From assembly GCF_001445655.1 (NCBI RefSeq), contig NZ_LNBE01000004.1, positions 1,054,001 to 1,118,000 of the forward strand: DNA of 64,000 nt, in the 5' to 3' direction. Both the position numbers and the translations under genes were made by a program. This document shows positions 16,299 through 26,209 of this stretch, piece after piece. The notes under the pieces were generated by a model that saw nothing but the letters and a program-made list of their open reading frames with translations, was not told the origin of the DNA and did no database searches. The DNA is from Streptomyces roseifaciens. Its GTDB lineage: Bacteria; Actinomycetota; Actinomycetes; Streptomycetales; Streptomycetaceae. The number at the start of each line of letters is the position of its first letter. Position 1 is the stretch's first letter.

Positions 16299-17711
16299 GT
16301 GACGTCCCGTACTCCGCGCGACTCCCGGCTCAGACTTGTCCCCCGACAGCCGATCGCCGCTGCCCGCCGGGCCGTGGCGAACCGAGGCTCCCGCCCGGCG
16401 CCCCGCCCGCCCGCCGGCACGCCGGCACCGGCGGAGCTGGCCCGGCAGGCCAGAAACTGCCTCACCGGCGCGGTCCGCGTGGCCCGCTGGGCGGCCGACG
16501 AGCGCGGCCGCGGCGCCACCTTGCGCCCCGGCACCACCGGAGGGCTTTCCGCGGAGACGGCCGAGCGGGCCGCCGCGGCCCTGGGTCTGACGCCCCACCA
16601 GGCGCGTACCGACTGGGACCACGCCCGCCTCGCGGGGCTCGTCGAGCTGCACGGCGGCACCGCCCGCCCCGGCTGGCGCCTGCAGGCGTGGGACCGCGAC
16701 GACGGCGCCGTCCTGCGCGGCTGGGTCGCCCTCTTCGACGCCTGGTCCCTCGCCCACCCCGCGCCCGCGGGCACCGACGCGACGGTCGCCGCCGAGGTCG
16801 TCGAGGCCGCGCCGCAGCTGCTGTCCGTCATGCACCTGTCGGCCGGGCCGGTGGCCGTGCCGATGCTCCTCGACCTGCTCCAGCAGCGCGTCGCCGAGAT
16901 CCGCGCCGAGCGCTGCGAAGTGCCCTACGGCGGCCGGCCGGTGCCCCCGGCCCGGTCCGCGCCCACCGACGAGGACCCCCTGGAGGAGCTGCTGGCCTGG
17001 GCCCTCGAAGGGCTCGCCTCCGTCGGCGCCCTGGTCGTGCCCGGCGGCACCGGGCCGGGGGCCGAAGCCGTGCTGACCCCGCTCGGCAACTGGGCGGTGT
17101 GGGTCAAGCTGGAGCAGATCTGCGTCGCCGCGCAGAGCCCCGCGGGCAACATCGAGCTGTCCGCCGAGGCCATGCTGCGCGGCTGCGCCGACCTCACCCC
17201 GGGCCCGGCCCGCGCCGAGTACCGCGCCTGGCTGGCCGCCCGCCCCGCCGGCAGCGCCCTCAGCGAGCTCCTCGACGCCGCCCGCGGCGACGACGCCCTC
17301 GTGCGGGGCCTGGCGTTCGAGGCCCTGCGCGCGGTCGGCGCGGCAGCGGAGCCGGCCGTGCGGGCCGTGGCCGACGAGCCGTGCCTGCGGCCCTACGCCC
17401 TGCTGTGGCTCCCCCAGCACGAGGGCCGCGACCCGGAGCAGGCAGCCGAGGTGCTCACCCGCGAGGAGGCCACCTGGCTGTGGGTGGACACCGCCGCGGC
17501 CGTCGCCGACCACGGGGAGAGCCGGCTGCTGGTGCGGCACCTCGACTCGGCGGTCCAGGGCACGGTGCCGGGGCTGCTGGAGGAGGTGCGGGCGGTGGGG
17601 CACCCGCGCACGGTGCAGGTGCTGGTCGCCCTCGCGGCGGCCCATCCGGACCCGGCCTTGGCCAAGGCTGTCCGGAAAGCCGCCTTCCAGGTCCACACGG
17701 GCGGAGCCTAG
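16299..17711 (+). CDS. Conserved actinobacterial protein of unknown function (possible regulator)
   Basis: About 470 residues from the GTG at 16299; TTG 16263 is possible. After a basic Pro-rich N-terminus, residues around 45-130 look like a helical DNA-binding region (LTPHQARTDWDHARLAGLVELHGG resembles a winged-helix wing). The remainder is Ala/Leu/Glu-rich and helical, compatible with HEAT-like or regulatory repeats. I recognise no catalytic motif. It stands alone between the hydrolase and the convergent VOC gene. A transcriptional regulator is an inference from the N-terminal part only. Confidence 0.65.
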   Translation: MTSRTPRDSRLRLVPRQPIAAARRAVANRGSRPAPRPPAGTPAPAELARQARNCLTGAVRVARWAADERGRGATLRPGTTGGLSAETAERAAAALGLTPHQARTDWDHARLAGLVELHGGTARPGWRLQAWDRDDGAVLRGWVALFDAWSLAHPAPAGTDATVAAEVVEAAPQLLSVMHLSAGPVAVPMLLDLLQQRVAEIRAERCEVPYGGRPVPPARSAPTDEDPLEELLAWALEGLASVGALVVPGGTGPGAEAVLTPLGNWAVWVKLEQICVAAQSPAGNIELSAEAMLRGCADLTPGPARAEYRAWLAARPAGSALSELLDAARGDDALVRGLAFEALRAVGAAAEPAVRAVADEPCLRPYALLWLPQHEGRDPEQAAEVLTREEATWLWVDTAAAVADHGESRLLVRHLDSAVQGTVPGLLEEVRAVGHPRTVQVLVALAAAHPDPALAKAVRKAAFQVHTGGA

Positions 17712-17737
17712 GAGCCAGGGCGGGGCCCGGACGGAGC

Positions 17738-17760
17738 CCGGCCGGCCAGGGCCGGGCCCG
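17738..17760. terminator. Hairpin between convergent genes
   Basis: GCCCGGCC and GGCCGGGC arms pair across a short loop between the stops of the convergent genes at 17711 and 17782. It is G/C-rich without a T-run and could serve both directions. Confidence 0.45.
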
Positions 17761-17781
17761 TCCCCGCCGGCCGCGCCGGGC

Positions 17782-18183
17782 TCACCCCGCCGGGACGTAC
17801 GTCCCGAAGCTCCACACGTTCCCCTCCAGGTCCCGCGCCATGTAGTCCCGCGAGCCGTACTCCTGGTCCGTCGGCGGCATCAGGATCTCCACGCCGCTCT
17901 TGTCGGCCTGCCGGAAGTGCGTGTCGGTGTCCTCGACCACGACGTAGACGCCCACCGGACCGCTCTCGCGCATGGCCTCGGCGAACACCCCCACCCGTCC
18001 CTTCGAACCGATCATCACCCTGCCGTTGCCGTAGGCGAGTTCGGCGTGCAGGACCGTGCCGTCCTCGCTCTCGTACAGGGCGGCCTGAGCGAAGCCGAAC
18101 GCCTTGGTGAGCTGTGCGATCGCCGCCTTCGCGTCGCGGTAGAGCAGCGTGGGGTAGATGCTCGGCGTGTGCGTGCCTGTCAT
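17782..18183 (-). CDS. VOC family (glyoxalase/PhnB-like) protein
   Basis: A 133-residue single vicinal-oxygen-chelate unit: YPTLLYRDAKAAIAQLTKAFGF opens the first beta-alpha-beta motif and YMARDLEGNVWSFGTY closes the second with the usual D-x-EGN-x-W-x-FG signature. Members bind metals, antibiotics or small electrophiles; the substrate here is unknown. Two paired beta-alpha-beta-beta-beta modules in one chain mean it likely dimerises. It is 47 bases upstream of the stop of no other same-strand gene, so it is probably monocistronic. Confidence 0.85.
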   Translation of the reverse strand: MTGTHTPSIYPTLLYRDAKAAIAQLTKAFGFAQAALYESEDGTVLHAELAYGNGRVMIGSKGRVGVFAEAMRESGPVGVYVVVEDTDTHFRQADKSGVEILMPPTDQEYGSRDYMARDLEGNVWSFGTYVPAG

Positions 18184-18229
18184 CTGGGGTCACTCCTCGG
18201 TCGGCGGAATCGGTGGTCGGCGGAATCGG

Positions 18230-19117
18230 TCAGCGGAAGGTGTTGCACCGGGCCATGTCCCCCGTGCTGTACCCCGTGTTGAACCACTGCTGCCGCTGTG
18301 CGGCCGAGCCGTGCGTCCAGCTCTCGGGGGTCACCCGGCCCTGGAACTTCTCCTGGATGCGGTCGTCGCCGACGGCCGCGGCCGCCGACAGGCCGTCGTC
18401 GATGTCCGCCTTGGTCAGCTGTTTGATCAGGGGGCGCCCGGTGGACTTCTCGGGCGTGGTCGTCGCGTGCCGGGCCCAGACCCCCGCGTAGCAGTCGGCC
18501 TGCAGCTCGACCCGGACGGCGTTGCTCCCGGCGCCCGTGCCGCCGTCCTGGGAGCGGCCGAGCGTCCCCATCAGGTTCTGGACGTGGTGCCCGTACTCGT
18601 GCGCGACGACGTAGGCCTCGGCGAACGGGCCGCCGCTCGCCCCGAACTTCGTCCGCAGCTCGTTGAAGAACCCGAGGTCGAGGTAGACCTTCCGGTCGCC
18701 GGGGCAGTAGAAGGGCCCGACGGCCGAGGACGCGGGTCCGCAGGCCGTACGGACCTGGCCGGTGAAGAAGACCGTCGACGCCGGCGTGTAGGTGGCCGAG
18801 CGGCGGGCGAACTCCCGGCTCCAGAAGGACTGGGCGCTGTTGACCACGGCGACGATGCGGCAGTCCTCGCGGGTGTTGGCGTCCCGGCCCGTCTTGCAGT
18901 CCCGGGTGACCTGGGCGTCGCTGTTCGAGGTACCGCCCGGCGCCGGTTCGGAGGTGAGCCCGAGCTCCTGCGGGCCGATGCCGAAGAACAGCCCGAGCAC
19001 CAGTGCGACCAGCCCGACGATGCCGCCGCCGATGGTCATCCCGCCGCCCGGGATCCGGCTGCCGCGCTCGTCCTGGACCTGGGAGGTGTCCAGTCCCGCG
19101 TCGTCGTCGAACTGCAT
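18230..19117 (-). CDS. Neutral zinc metallopeptidase, YpfJ family
   Basis: About 295 residues. A cytoplasmic N-terminus with [17 protein letters not shown] precedes one hydrophobic helix ([17 protein letters not shown]), followed by an extracellular domain with the zinc motif HEYGHHVQN near residues 170-178 and a Cys pair likely disulfide-bonded. The substrate is unknown. The ATG at 19117 (MQFDDDAG) is preferred to 19162 because a GGTGGGCGC ribosome site precedes it and the family usually begins at that point. Confidence 0.9.
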   Translation of the reverse strand: MQFDDDAGLDTSQVQDERGSRIPGGGMTIGGGIVGLVALVLGLFFGIGPQELGLTSEPAPGGTSNSDAQVTRDCKTGRDANTREDCRIVAVVNSAQSFWSREFARRSATYTPASTVFFTGQVRTACGPASSAVGPFYCPGDRKVYLDLGFFNELRTKFGASGGPFAEAYVVAHEYGHHVQNLMGTLGRSQDGGTGAGSNAVRVELQADCYAGVWARHATTTPEKSTGRPLIKQLTKADIDDGLSAAAAVGDDRIQEKFQGRVTPESWTHGSAAQRQQWFNTGYSTGDMARCNTFR

Positions 19118-19259
19118 GCGCCCACCGCCTTCCCATCCCTGAGTATCGGCGAATCGCCCCATTTGTGGCTATTGCGGAACTGTCCGGTCCGGCGTGTCGG
19201 CGGGGCCGTCCGGCGGCGCCCCGGATATCCAGGACAAACGGTACGGAAGGAGTGCCCCC

Positions 19260-19937
19260 ATGGCGACGGCGGATACGGTGCACGGCGGCCGCGGCACCCC
19301 CTTCCCTGCCTCCCTCGTGCTGCTCCTCACCACCCTGCTCCTGGTCCTGCTGATGGCCGCCGCGGCCCGCCACGTCCAGCACGCCCCCTTCGGCGACCGG
19401 CTCACCCTGCACGCCGCCGCCCGCCCGGCCCTCTCCGCCGCCGCCCGCGCCCCCCGGCTGCGGCTCGCGCGGGGCGGCCTGGAGGCGTACGACCCGGACA
19501 CGGGCGCGCGCCGCTGGACGTACGCCCGTGACGGGCACCGCCCGCTCCAGGCCCGCCCCGCCCGCGGCGCGGCCGTCGCCCTCTGGGACGACGGCCTGGT
19601 CACCGGCACCGCCCTGCACCACGGCACCCTCTCCGTCTGGCACCGCGGCGCCCCCGGCTGGCCCGGGACCCCGGCCGTCCGGCGCGCGTCCGGCGTCCTT
19701 CAGCTGCTCGGCCCGCAGCCGGGCGCCGTGGCCGTCGTCACCCCGCGCCTGGTCACCGCCTACGCGCTCGGCGACGGCGGCCTCCGGTGGCACCGCGGCG
19801 CGGGGGCCGGCTGCGCCTTCGACCCGTCCCGCACGGCCCGCCGCACCGACGTCCTCCTGATCGCCCGCCACTGCGCCCCCGGAACACCGTGGACGTCCCG
19901 GATCGCGGCGTTCTCCGCGGACCGCCCCTTCGCCTGA
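19260..19937 (+). CDS. Membrane-anchored PQQ-repeat-like protein of unknown function
   Basis: About 225 residues. One N-terminal helix (ASLVLLLTTLLLVLLMAAAA) anchors an extracellular part with beta-propeller-like repeats: LEAYDPDTGARRWTYARDG, AVALWDDGLVTG and VTAYALGDGGLRWHRG resemble PQQ or BamB-type blades, enough for only part of a propeller. Two Cys residues near the end could form a disulfide. ATG 19260 follows GGAAGGAG at good spacing. It diverges from the metallopeptidase gene. No partner genes clarify the role. Confidence 0.7.
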   Translation: MATADTVHGGRGTPFPASLVLLLTTLLLVLLMAAAARHVQHAPFGDRLTLHAAARPALSAAARAPRLRLARGGLEAYDPDTGARRWTYARDGHRPLQARPARGAAVALWDDGLVTGTALHHGTLSVWHRGAPGWPGTPAVRRASGVLQLLGPQPGAVAVVTPRLVTAYALGDGGLRWHRGAGAGCAFDPSRTARRTDVLLIARHCAPGTPWTSRIAAFSADRPFA

Positions 19938-20007
19938 CCGCGCGCGGCGCCCGGTCCGCGGGCCCGGAAACGCCCCGGAAAGCGAGTTGCGCTTCCCCGT
20001 TAGACTG

Positions 20008-20037
20008 ATGGGCATGGCATTCCTCCTCGTGCATTAG
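20008..20037 (+). promoter_or_regulatory. Possible leader peptide (MGMAFLLVH) for the ABC-F gene
   Basis: A nine-codon open frame ATG GGC ATG GCA TTC CTC CTC GTG CAT TAG lies 105 bp upstream of the ABC-F start. A TAGACT hexamer at 20001-20006 could be a -10 box giving a leaderless start at the second ATG (20014), making MAFLLVH. ABC-F genes are often controlled by translation of such uORFs. I see the frame directly; the regulatory role is inference. Confidence 0.45.
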
Positions 20038-20142
20038 ACGGCGCCGGCCGCCCGTCGCCCGCGTGCCCGCAAGGGCCCGCCCGCGCGCTGCCGAGTTCAC
20101 CCCCGTCCCCACCGCCGTCCACCACGCCCTGGAGTAATCCCC

Positions 20143-21741
<1,599 letters not shown>

Positions 21742-22110
21742 CCCCCCGCCCCGTACCGGGCGTGATCGGTGCCGTCCCGATCATTCGGCCGACGGGTGAT
21801 CCATCATCTGAGTGAGAGCGGCTCGTACCCCGCTGTCACCCGCCGCCCCGGCGCACGACCAGTGTCATGCGCCGGGGCGTTCGCACCACCGGGCGGGAGT
21901 GCCCCGTCTGACCTGCCCCTTCGCTACGCCACCCGTACGGCCGTACGAGCGCGCCCGTTCGGAATTTCCTGTTCCGAGGCCCGCCGACGCCGGATTTCGG
22001 GGCCGCCGGGGCCCGCGGACTTCTCATGGACCTTGTCGAATGGGTGGCCAGGAGGCCGTATAGGGGTGATCATGAGAGTCAAGAGGCGCATCTCCCATGA
22101 GGAGGCACGG
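21742..22110. other. 369-bp intergenic region with a hairpin
   Basis: No gene is supported. The main structure is an inverted repeat with perfect 12-nt arms (CGCCCCGGCGCA, 21844-21855, and its complement, 21868-21879), most likely the ABC-F terminator. A promoter for the HTH gene must lie near its 3' end, but no convincing hexamer pair is visible. Confidence 0.55.
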
Positions 22111-22332
22111 GTGGCCGAGACTCTGAAGAAGGGCAGCCGGGTGACCGGCGCCGCGCGCGAGAAGCTCGCGGCAGACCTGAAGAAGAAGTACGACTCCGGT
22201 GCGAGCATCAGGGCGCTGGCCGAAGAGACCGGCCGCTCCTACGGCTTCGTTCACCGGATGCTCAGTGAATCCGGCGTGATCCTCCGGGGTCGCGGCGGAG
22301 CGACGCGCGGCAAGAAGGCCGCCTCGGCCTGA
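22111..22332 (+). CDS. Small helix-turn-helix DNA-binding protein
   Basis: A 73-residue basic protein. GASIRALAEETGRSYGFVHRMLSESG (about residues 30-55) is a clear helix-turn-helix like those of resolvase-type or transposase-type HTH domains, flanked by Lys/Arg-rich arms (KLAADLKKKYD and RGRGGATRGKK). GTG 22111 is chosen for the textbook GAGGAGG site six bases upstream; ATG 22072 would add 13 residues. Such stand-alone short HTH proteins are conserved in Streptomyces and could be nucleoid-associated or regulatory. The target is unknown. Confidence 0.82.
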   Translation: MAETLKKGSRVTGAAREKLAADLKKKYDSGASIRALAEETGRSYGFVHRMLSESGVILRGRGGATRGKKAASA

Positions 22333-22372
22333 CGCCCCGCGCACCCCAGGGCAACCGACAGTGTGGACAGTG

Positions 22373-22404
22373 CCACCCGGTCGGTCGAGCAGTCGACCGG
22401 GTGG
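22373..22404. terminator. Hairpin after the HTH gene
   Basis: Perfect 11-nt arms CCACCCGGTCG and CGACCGGGTGG around a 10-nt loop, 40 bases past the HTH stop and just before the next promoter region. Confidence 0.65.
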
Positions 22405-22405
22405 T

Positions 22406-22431
22406 TACTGTGCAGTCACCTACTGTGCAGT
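22406..22431 (+). promoter_or_regulatory. Tandem operator-like repeats before the enoyl-CoA hydratase
   Basis: The 11-mer TACTGTGCAGT occurs twice, at 22406 and 22421, 15 bp apart and 20 bp upstream of the hydratase start. Each copy is nearly self-complementary (ACTGTGCAGT). Its position over the likely core promoter suggests a repressor site; the protein is unknown. Confidence 0.55.
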
Positions 22432-22450
22432 AGTCCGATCGGAGGCCCTG

Positions 22451-23242
22451 ATGACTACCCCCAAGACTCTGCTCGACCAGGACGGCGTACGGCTCACCGT
22501 GGATGACGCGGTGGCCACCGTCACCCTCACCAACCCCGCCAAGCGCAATGCCCAGTCGCCCGCACTCTGGCGGGCGCTGACCGAAGCCGGACGGCTGCTC
22601 CCGGGCAGCGTGCGGATCGTCGTGCTGCGCGGGGAGGGCAAGTCCTTCTCGGCCGGTCTCGACCGGCAGGCCTTCACTCCCGAGGGCTTCGAGGGCGAGC
22701 CCTCGTTCCTCGACCTGGCCCGCGGCCCCGAAGAGGCGCTCGACGCCGAGATCTCCGCGTACCAGTCCGCCTTCACCTGGTGGCGGCGGAGCGACATCGT
22801 CTCCATCGCCGCCGTCCAGGGCCATGCGATAGGCGCCGGCTTCCAGCTCGCCCTCGCCTGCGACCTGCGGGTCTGCGCCGAGGACGTGCAGTTCGCCATG
22901 CGCGAGCCCAGCCTGGGCCTGGTGCCCGACCTGGGCGGCACCCAGCCGCTCGTCGCGCTCGTCGGCTACGCCCGCGCGCTCGAGATCTGCGCCACCGGGC
23001 GCTTCGTGCACGCCGAGGAGGCCGAGCGCACGGGCCTCGCCAACCTGGTCGTGCCCGCGGAAGAGCTCGACGCCGCCGTCCAGGACCTCGCCGCGGCCGT
23101 CCTCGCCGCACCGCGGGACGCCGTCGTCGAGACCAAGGCGCTGCTGCGCGGCGCGGCCGGACGCACGTACGACGACCAGCGCGCCGCCGAGCGCGCCGCC
23201 CAGGGGCGGCGGCTGCGGGACCTGGCGGGGCTGGGGGAGTAG
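22451..23242 (+). CDS. Enoyl-CoA hydratase/isomerase family protein
   Basis: A 263-residue crotonase-fold enzyme. Oxyanion-hole segments GKSFSAGLDRQAF and HAIGAGFQLALACDLRV are present, and MREPSLGLVPDLGGTQPLVALVG carries the catalytic-glutamate region. Members hydrate, isomerise or hydrolyse acyl-CoA thioesters; the substrate is undetermined. ATG 22451 follows GGAGG. The gene is solitary, with a hairpin and a pair of operator-like repeats immediately upstream. Three or four short G/C-rich near-repeats of GAGTGAGCCCCGGC follow its stop (23243-23307). Confidence 0.9.
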   Translation: MTTPKTLLDQDGVRLTVDDAVATVTLTNPAKRNAQSPALWRALTEAGRLLPGSVRIVVLRGEGKSFSAGLDRQAFTPEGFEGEPSFLDLARGPEEALDAEISAYQSAFTWWRRSDIVSIAAVQGHAIGAGFQLALACDLRVCAEDVQFAMREPSLGLVPDLGGTQPLVALVGYARALEICATGRFVHAEEAERTGLANLVVPAEELDAAVQDLAAAVLAAPRDAVVETKALLRGAAGRTYDDQRAAERAAQGRRLRDLAGLGE

Positions 23243-23310
23243 GCCCCGGCTGAGGGGGAGTGAGCCCCGGCCGGCGCGAGTGAGCCCCGGCTGGGGGAGT
23301 GAGCCCCCCT
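23243..23310. repeat. Short degenerate tandem repeat after the hydratase gene
   Basis: Three to four imperfect units sharing GAGTGAGCCCCGGC, spaced about 20-30 bp, lie between the stops of two convergent genes. No function is evident. Confidence 0.6.
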
Positions 23311-23319
23311 TTCCGCGGC

Positions 23320-24093
23320 TCAGCCGCGGACGCGGACGCCGTGGCGGGTGCGCAGCACGTGCAGCTCCCAGTACGACACGGCGGTGACGGAGAGGGGGCC
23401 GCCGAGGAACGCGGCGATCTGCACCCCCACCGGCCCGTTCGGCAGGCCGTCACCGAGCTGGACGACGTTGAGCACCCACACGAGGACGGCCGTCAGGACG
23501 GCCGGCAGCGCGGCGTGCACATCGGCCGTGTTGAAGGCGTAACGGGCGGCGGAGCCCGAGGAGAAGACGAGGAACGCCGCCGCCCAGACCAGGAACGGCA
23601 GGCCCACGACGAGGATGGCGAGGGAGATGACCGCCTGGAGGGCGAAGATCCCCTGCGAGGCCTTGAGCAGCAGGGCCAGGACCGCGAACCCGGCGACCGC
23701 GCCGAGCGGTATGCCCAGGTACCAGCCGATGGCCCTGAGCGGGTAGCGCAGTCGTGAGCGCAGCACCGGGCGGTGCTGCGGCGGCACGTACCAGATGAAG
23801 CCGGCGATGACGAGCGGGCCGACGAGCAGCAGGACCAGTGGTGCCGCGAACAGCTTGGTGAGCCCGTCCTCGAACACCGCGCTCCAGCCGCCGTCGACGC
23901 CGTAGACGGATATCAGCCCGAACGTGGTGAGGGCTCCGACGACGGCCCGTGCCTTCTGGACGCGGCCTATGACCGGGTCGGTGGTGCGGCCGGGGCCGGC
24001 GGTGGCGAAGATGCTGTTGGCGTGGCGGCGGGCGTGGCGTACGCCTCCCAGCCAGGTGCTGCCGCCGAATGACATCAGCTGTCTCAGCGCCAT
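23320..24093 (-). CDS. Multi-pass membrane protein of unknown function
   Basis: About 257 residues with five to six predicted helices (VGALTTFGLISVYG, LVLLLVGPLVIAGFIWYVP, LGIPLGAVAGFAVLALLL, VISLAILVVGLPFLVWAAAFLVF, LPAVLTAVLVWVLNVVQ). No transporter or enzyme motif is recognised. ATG 24093 is chosen because the family-like start MALRQLMSFGGSTWLGG follows directly; an ATG at 24168 would add a non-hydrophobic extension. It is convergent with the hydratase. Confidence 0.75.
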   Translation of the reverse strand: MALRQLMSFGGSTWLGGVRHARRHANSIFATAGPGRTTDPVIGRVQKARAVVGALTTFGLISVYGVDGGWSAVFEDGLTKLFAAPLVLLLVGPLVIAGFIWYVPPQHRPVLRSRLRYPLRAIGWYLGIPLGAVAGFAVLALLLKASQGIFALQAVISLAILVVGLPFLVWAAAFLVFSSGSAARYAFNTADVHAALPAVLTAVLVWVLNVVQLGDGLPNGPVGVQIAAFLGGPLSVTAVSYWELHVLRTRHGVRVRG

Positions 24094-24199
24094 GGGTCTT
24101 TCTCCCCCTGTGTTCCTCGTGAAGATTTTTCGAAGAGCGGGCCGCCGAGCATGGGGTGCACGACGCACACCCGGACGAGGCCGAACGTCGCCACCGTGC

Positions 24200-24892
24200 T
24201 CAAGCAGGCGGGGATTCTATCGTTGTGACCATGACAGAAGTCGTCGACGGTGGCGGTACGACCTGCGCCGACGCCCGGGTCACCGCCGTGCGGACGTCCC
24301 GCGCCACATCCAGTGCGCGGTGCTCCGCCGTCACGGCGATGTCCGTCTGGACGTGATCGCCGCCCCTCCTCCGCAGCGTCGCGTGGGAGACGCCCCGGAC
24401 GGAGAGGGCCGCCCGGGTCAGCGGGTCCTGGCCGGCCGGGGGTGGCGGCTGGGGCCGGGGCGGCGCGGCGGCGGTGCCGTCCCGCCCGTCCCGGGGCGGC
24501 CTGTCGTCCAGCAGTTCCGTCAGCCTGAGGTCGATCGCCTCCACGCGCAGGCCGATCCGCTCGGCGGCGGCCCGCCCCAGCACCGCCCGCAGCCGGGCCG
24601 CCGTCTCCGGGAACGGGACGTCCGCCGTCGTCGCGCAGTCCGCCTCGATGCGCAGGGGCCCCGGCGGGAGCGCGCTCGGGGGCGGCGGCACCGCCGGTGG
24701 AGAGGCCGCCTTCGTGAGGGCGATGCGGACCGTGTTCAGACGCACCGCCGGGAGCGCGGCGTGCGCCGCACGGCGCAGTGCGCCCACGGCCGCCGACTCC
24801 GTGATCCAGGCGCCGTCCGCCGCGCCGCCCAGGGTGAGCAGCCTGCCGAGTGCGAGCTGCCGCCGTACGGTCTGTGCCCACTGGTCTGCGGC
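24200..24892 (-). CDS. Asp23-cluster-associated protein (P10-like), unknown function
   Basis: About 230 residues, no membrane segments. It starts MAADQWAQTVRRQLALGRLLTLGGAADGAWITESAAVGALR; the middle has a Pro-rich loop and paired beta-alpha modules (LRIEADCATTADVPFPETAARLRAVL and DHVQTDIAVTAEHRALDVARDVRTAV) reminiscent of tandem Asp23-like domains. Proteins with this N-terminus occur beside Streptomyces Asp23 clusters under the misleading name nucleopolyhedrovirus P10 family. It diverges from the Asp23 operon over a 229-bp gap. The ATG at 24892 has GAGGGG upstream; GTG 24904 is possible. Confidence 0.75.
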   Translation of the reverse strand, partial: AADQWAQTVRRQLALGRLLTLGGAADGAWITESAAVGALRRAAHAALPAVRLNTVRIALTKAASPPAVPPPPSALPPGPLRIEADCATTADVPFPETAARLRAVLGRAAAERIGLRVEAIDLRLTELLDDRPPRDGRDGTAAAPPRPQPPPPAGQDPLTRAALSVRGVSHATLRRRGGDHVQTDIAVTAEHRALDVARDVRTAVTRASAQVVPPPSTTSVMVTTIESPPA

Positions 24893-25121
24893 CATCGTGG
24901 TCACCCCTCAGCCCTGTGGGGCAGGCCTTCGCCGCCCCCTCGCCTTCAGCCTGCCCCACCCGGCGCGTTCCGGACGGAGGGCTCACTCGGACAGCGGTTC
25001 GCTCCGGCCGTTTCCCCCGGATCCCCCGAGCGGTACGGGTGAAGCGCACCTAAGGTGGCAAACGGAGCCCGTCAGTGTCAGCCATGACGTTTTCCTTTCA
25101 CGGGAAAGAGGCGAATGGACG

Positions 25122-25550
25122 ATGAGCGAGACCGTTAGCGGCAAGGAGACCGTTCCGACCGCCCCGGCCGACCGTGGCCGCACCACCATCGCCGACGGGG
25201 TCGTGGAGAAGATCGCCGGACTCGCGGCGCGGGACGTCGTCGGCGTCCACGCGATGGGCAGCGGTCTCTCCCGCACTTTCGGGGCCGTCCGCGACCGGGT
25301 GCCCGGGGGCAACAGGTCCGTCGCCCGCGGGGTGAAGGCCGAGGTCGGCGAGGTCCAGACGGCCCTCGACCTGGAGATCGTCGTGGATTACGGAGTGGCC
25401 ATCGCGGATGTCGCCCGCTCCGTCCGGGAGAACGTCATCGCGGCGGTGGAGCGCATGACCGGCCTCGAAGTCGTCGAGGTGAACATCGCCGTCAGCGACG
25501 TGAAGCTGCCCGACGAGGAAGAGGAAGAGCCGGAGCCGAGGCTCCAGTAG
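25122..25550 (+). CDS. Asp23/Gls24 family envelope stress protein, copy 1
   Basis: A 142-residue cytoplasmic protein. The Asp23 domain runs from GRTTIADGVVEKIAGLAARDVVGVHAMG to GLEVVEVNIAVSDVKLP, with the DLEIVVDYGVAIADVARSVRENV core, and an acidic tail ends the chain. Such proteins are held at the membrane by AmaP and protect the envelope in alkaline or cell-wall stress. It is the first gene of a five-gene codirectional cluster ending at 27430. ATG 25122 fits the family start. Confidence 0.92.
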   Translation: MSETVSGKETVPTAPADRGRTTIADGVVEKIAGLAARDVVGVHAMGSGLSRTFGAVRDRVPGGNRSVARGVKAEVGEVQTALDLEIVVDYGVAIADVARSVRENVIAAVERMTGLEVVEVNIAVSDVKLPDEEEEEPEPRLQ

Positions 25551-25561
25551 AGGAGCGCAGG

Positions 25562-25753
25562 ATGAGCATGGCCGTCGTCGGCATGATCGCCGGCTTGGCG
25601 CTCGGGTTCGCCGGGTACTTCGGCGGGTTCGGAGCCTTTCTGCTTGTGGCTGCCCTGGGCGCGGTCGGGTTCGTGGTGGGCCGCTTCCTGGACGGGGACC
25701 TGGATCCGGGGGAGTTCTTCCGTCCCCGGGACCGGGAGGGGCGGCGGCGGTGA
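25562..25753 (+). CDS. Small membrane protein (DUF2273-like) of the Asp23 cluster
   Basis: A 63-residue protein of two adjacent helices (MAVVGMIAGLALGFAGYFGGFGAFLLVAALGAVGFVVG) and a basic, Asp/Gly-containing cytoplasmic tail (RFLDGDLDPGEFFRPRDREG). The pattern, size and position between two Asp23 genes match DUF2273 proteins of AmaP-Asp23 operons, which probably help anchor Asp23 to the membrane. ATG 25562 lies 11 bases after the previous stop with an AGGAG-type site. Confidence 0.82.
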   Translation: MSMAVVGMIAGLALGFAGYFGGFGAFLLVAALGAVGFVVGRFLDGDLDPGEFFRPRDREGRRR

Positions 25754-25822
25754 CGTACGGGTCCGCCGCGCCGGGTGTGACGGGTGCGAGGCGTGCGAGG
25801 CGTGCGGAAGGGGTGACGGCCG

Positions 25823-26209
25823 GTGGTGGAGGCCGCTGAGCGCGGTGCGACCCGGATCGCCGACCGCGTCGTCGCGAAGATCGCTTCGCAGGCGGCGCGG
25901 GAGGCGTTGAGCGGCGCTCCGGCAAGAGGGGGCCCGGTGGGTGTTTCGGCGAAAGGTGTTCCGACGACCGGCGCGGACGTCTCCCCGCCGTACGCCACGG
26001 TCACCGTGCACGACGACGTCGCGCGGGTCCGGGTCGCCGTCGAGCTGGCCTATCCCTCGGACATCGGGGCGCAGTGCGGTGCCGTGCGGCGGCGGATCGC
26101 CGAGCGGGTGCGGGCTCTCGCGGGGATGGAGGTGCCGGAGGTCGCGGTCAGCGTGGAGCGGCTGCACTCCGTGCACACGGCGTCGGCGGGGCGGGAGCGG
26201 GTGCGGTGA
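25823..26209 (+). CDS. Asp23/Gls24 family protein, copy 2
   Basis: A 128-residue second Asp23-domain protein: GATRIADRVVAKIASQAAREAL, then TVTVHDDVARVRVAVELAYPSDIGAQCGAVRRRIAERVRALAGMEVPEVAVSVERL. The loop between the first helix and the sheet is longer and Gly/Pro-rich compared with copy 1. The GTG start follows GACGGCCGGTG without a strong ribosome site. Its stop overlaps the next GTG (GTGA). The two copies are diverged, so they may form a mixed complex at the membrane. Confidence 0.88.
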   Translation: MVEAAERGATRIADRVVAKIASQAAREALSGAPARGGPVGVSAKGVPTTGADVSPPYATVTVHDDVARVRVAVELAYPSDIGAQCGAVRRRIAERVRALAGMEVPEVAVSVERLHSVHTASAGRERVR

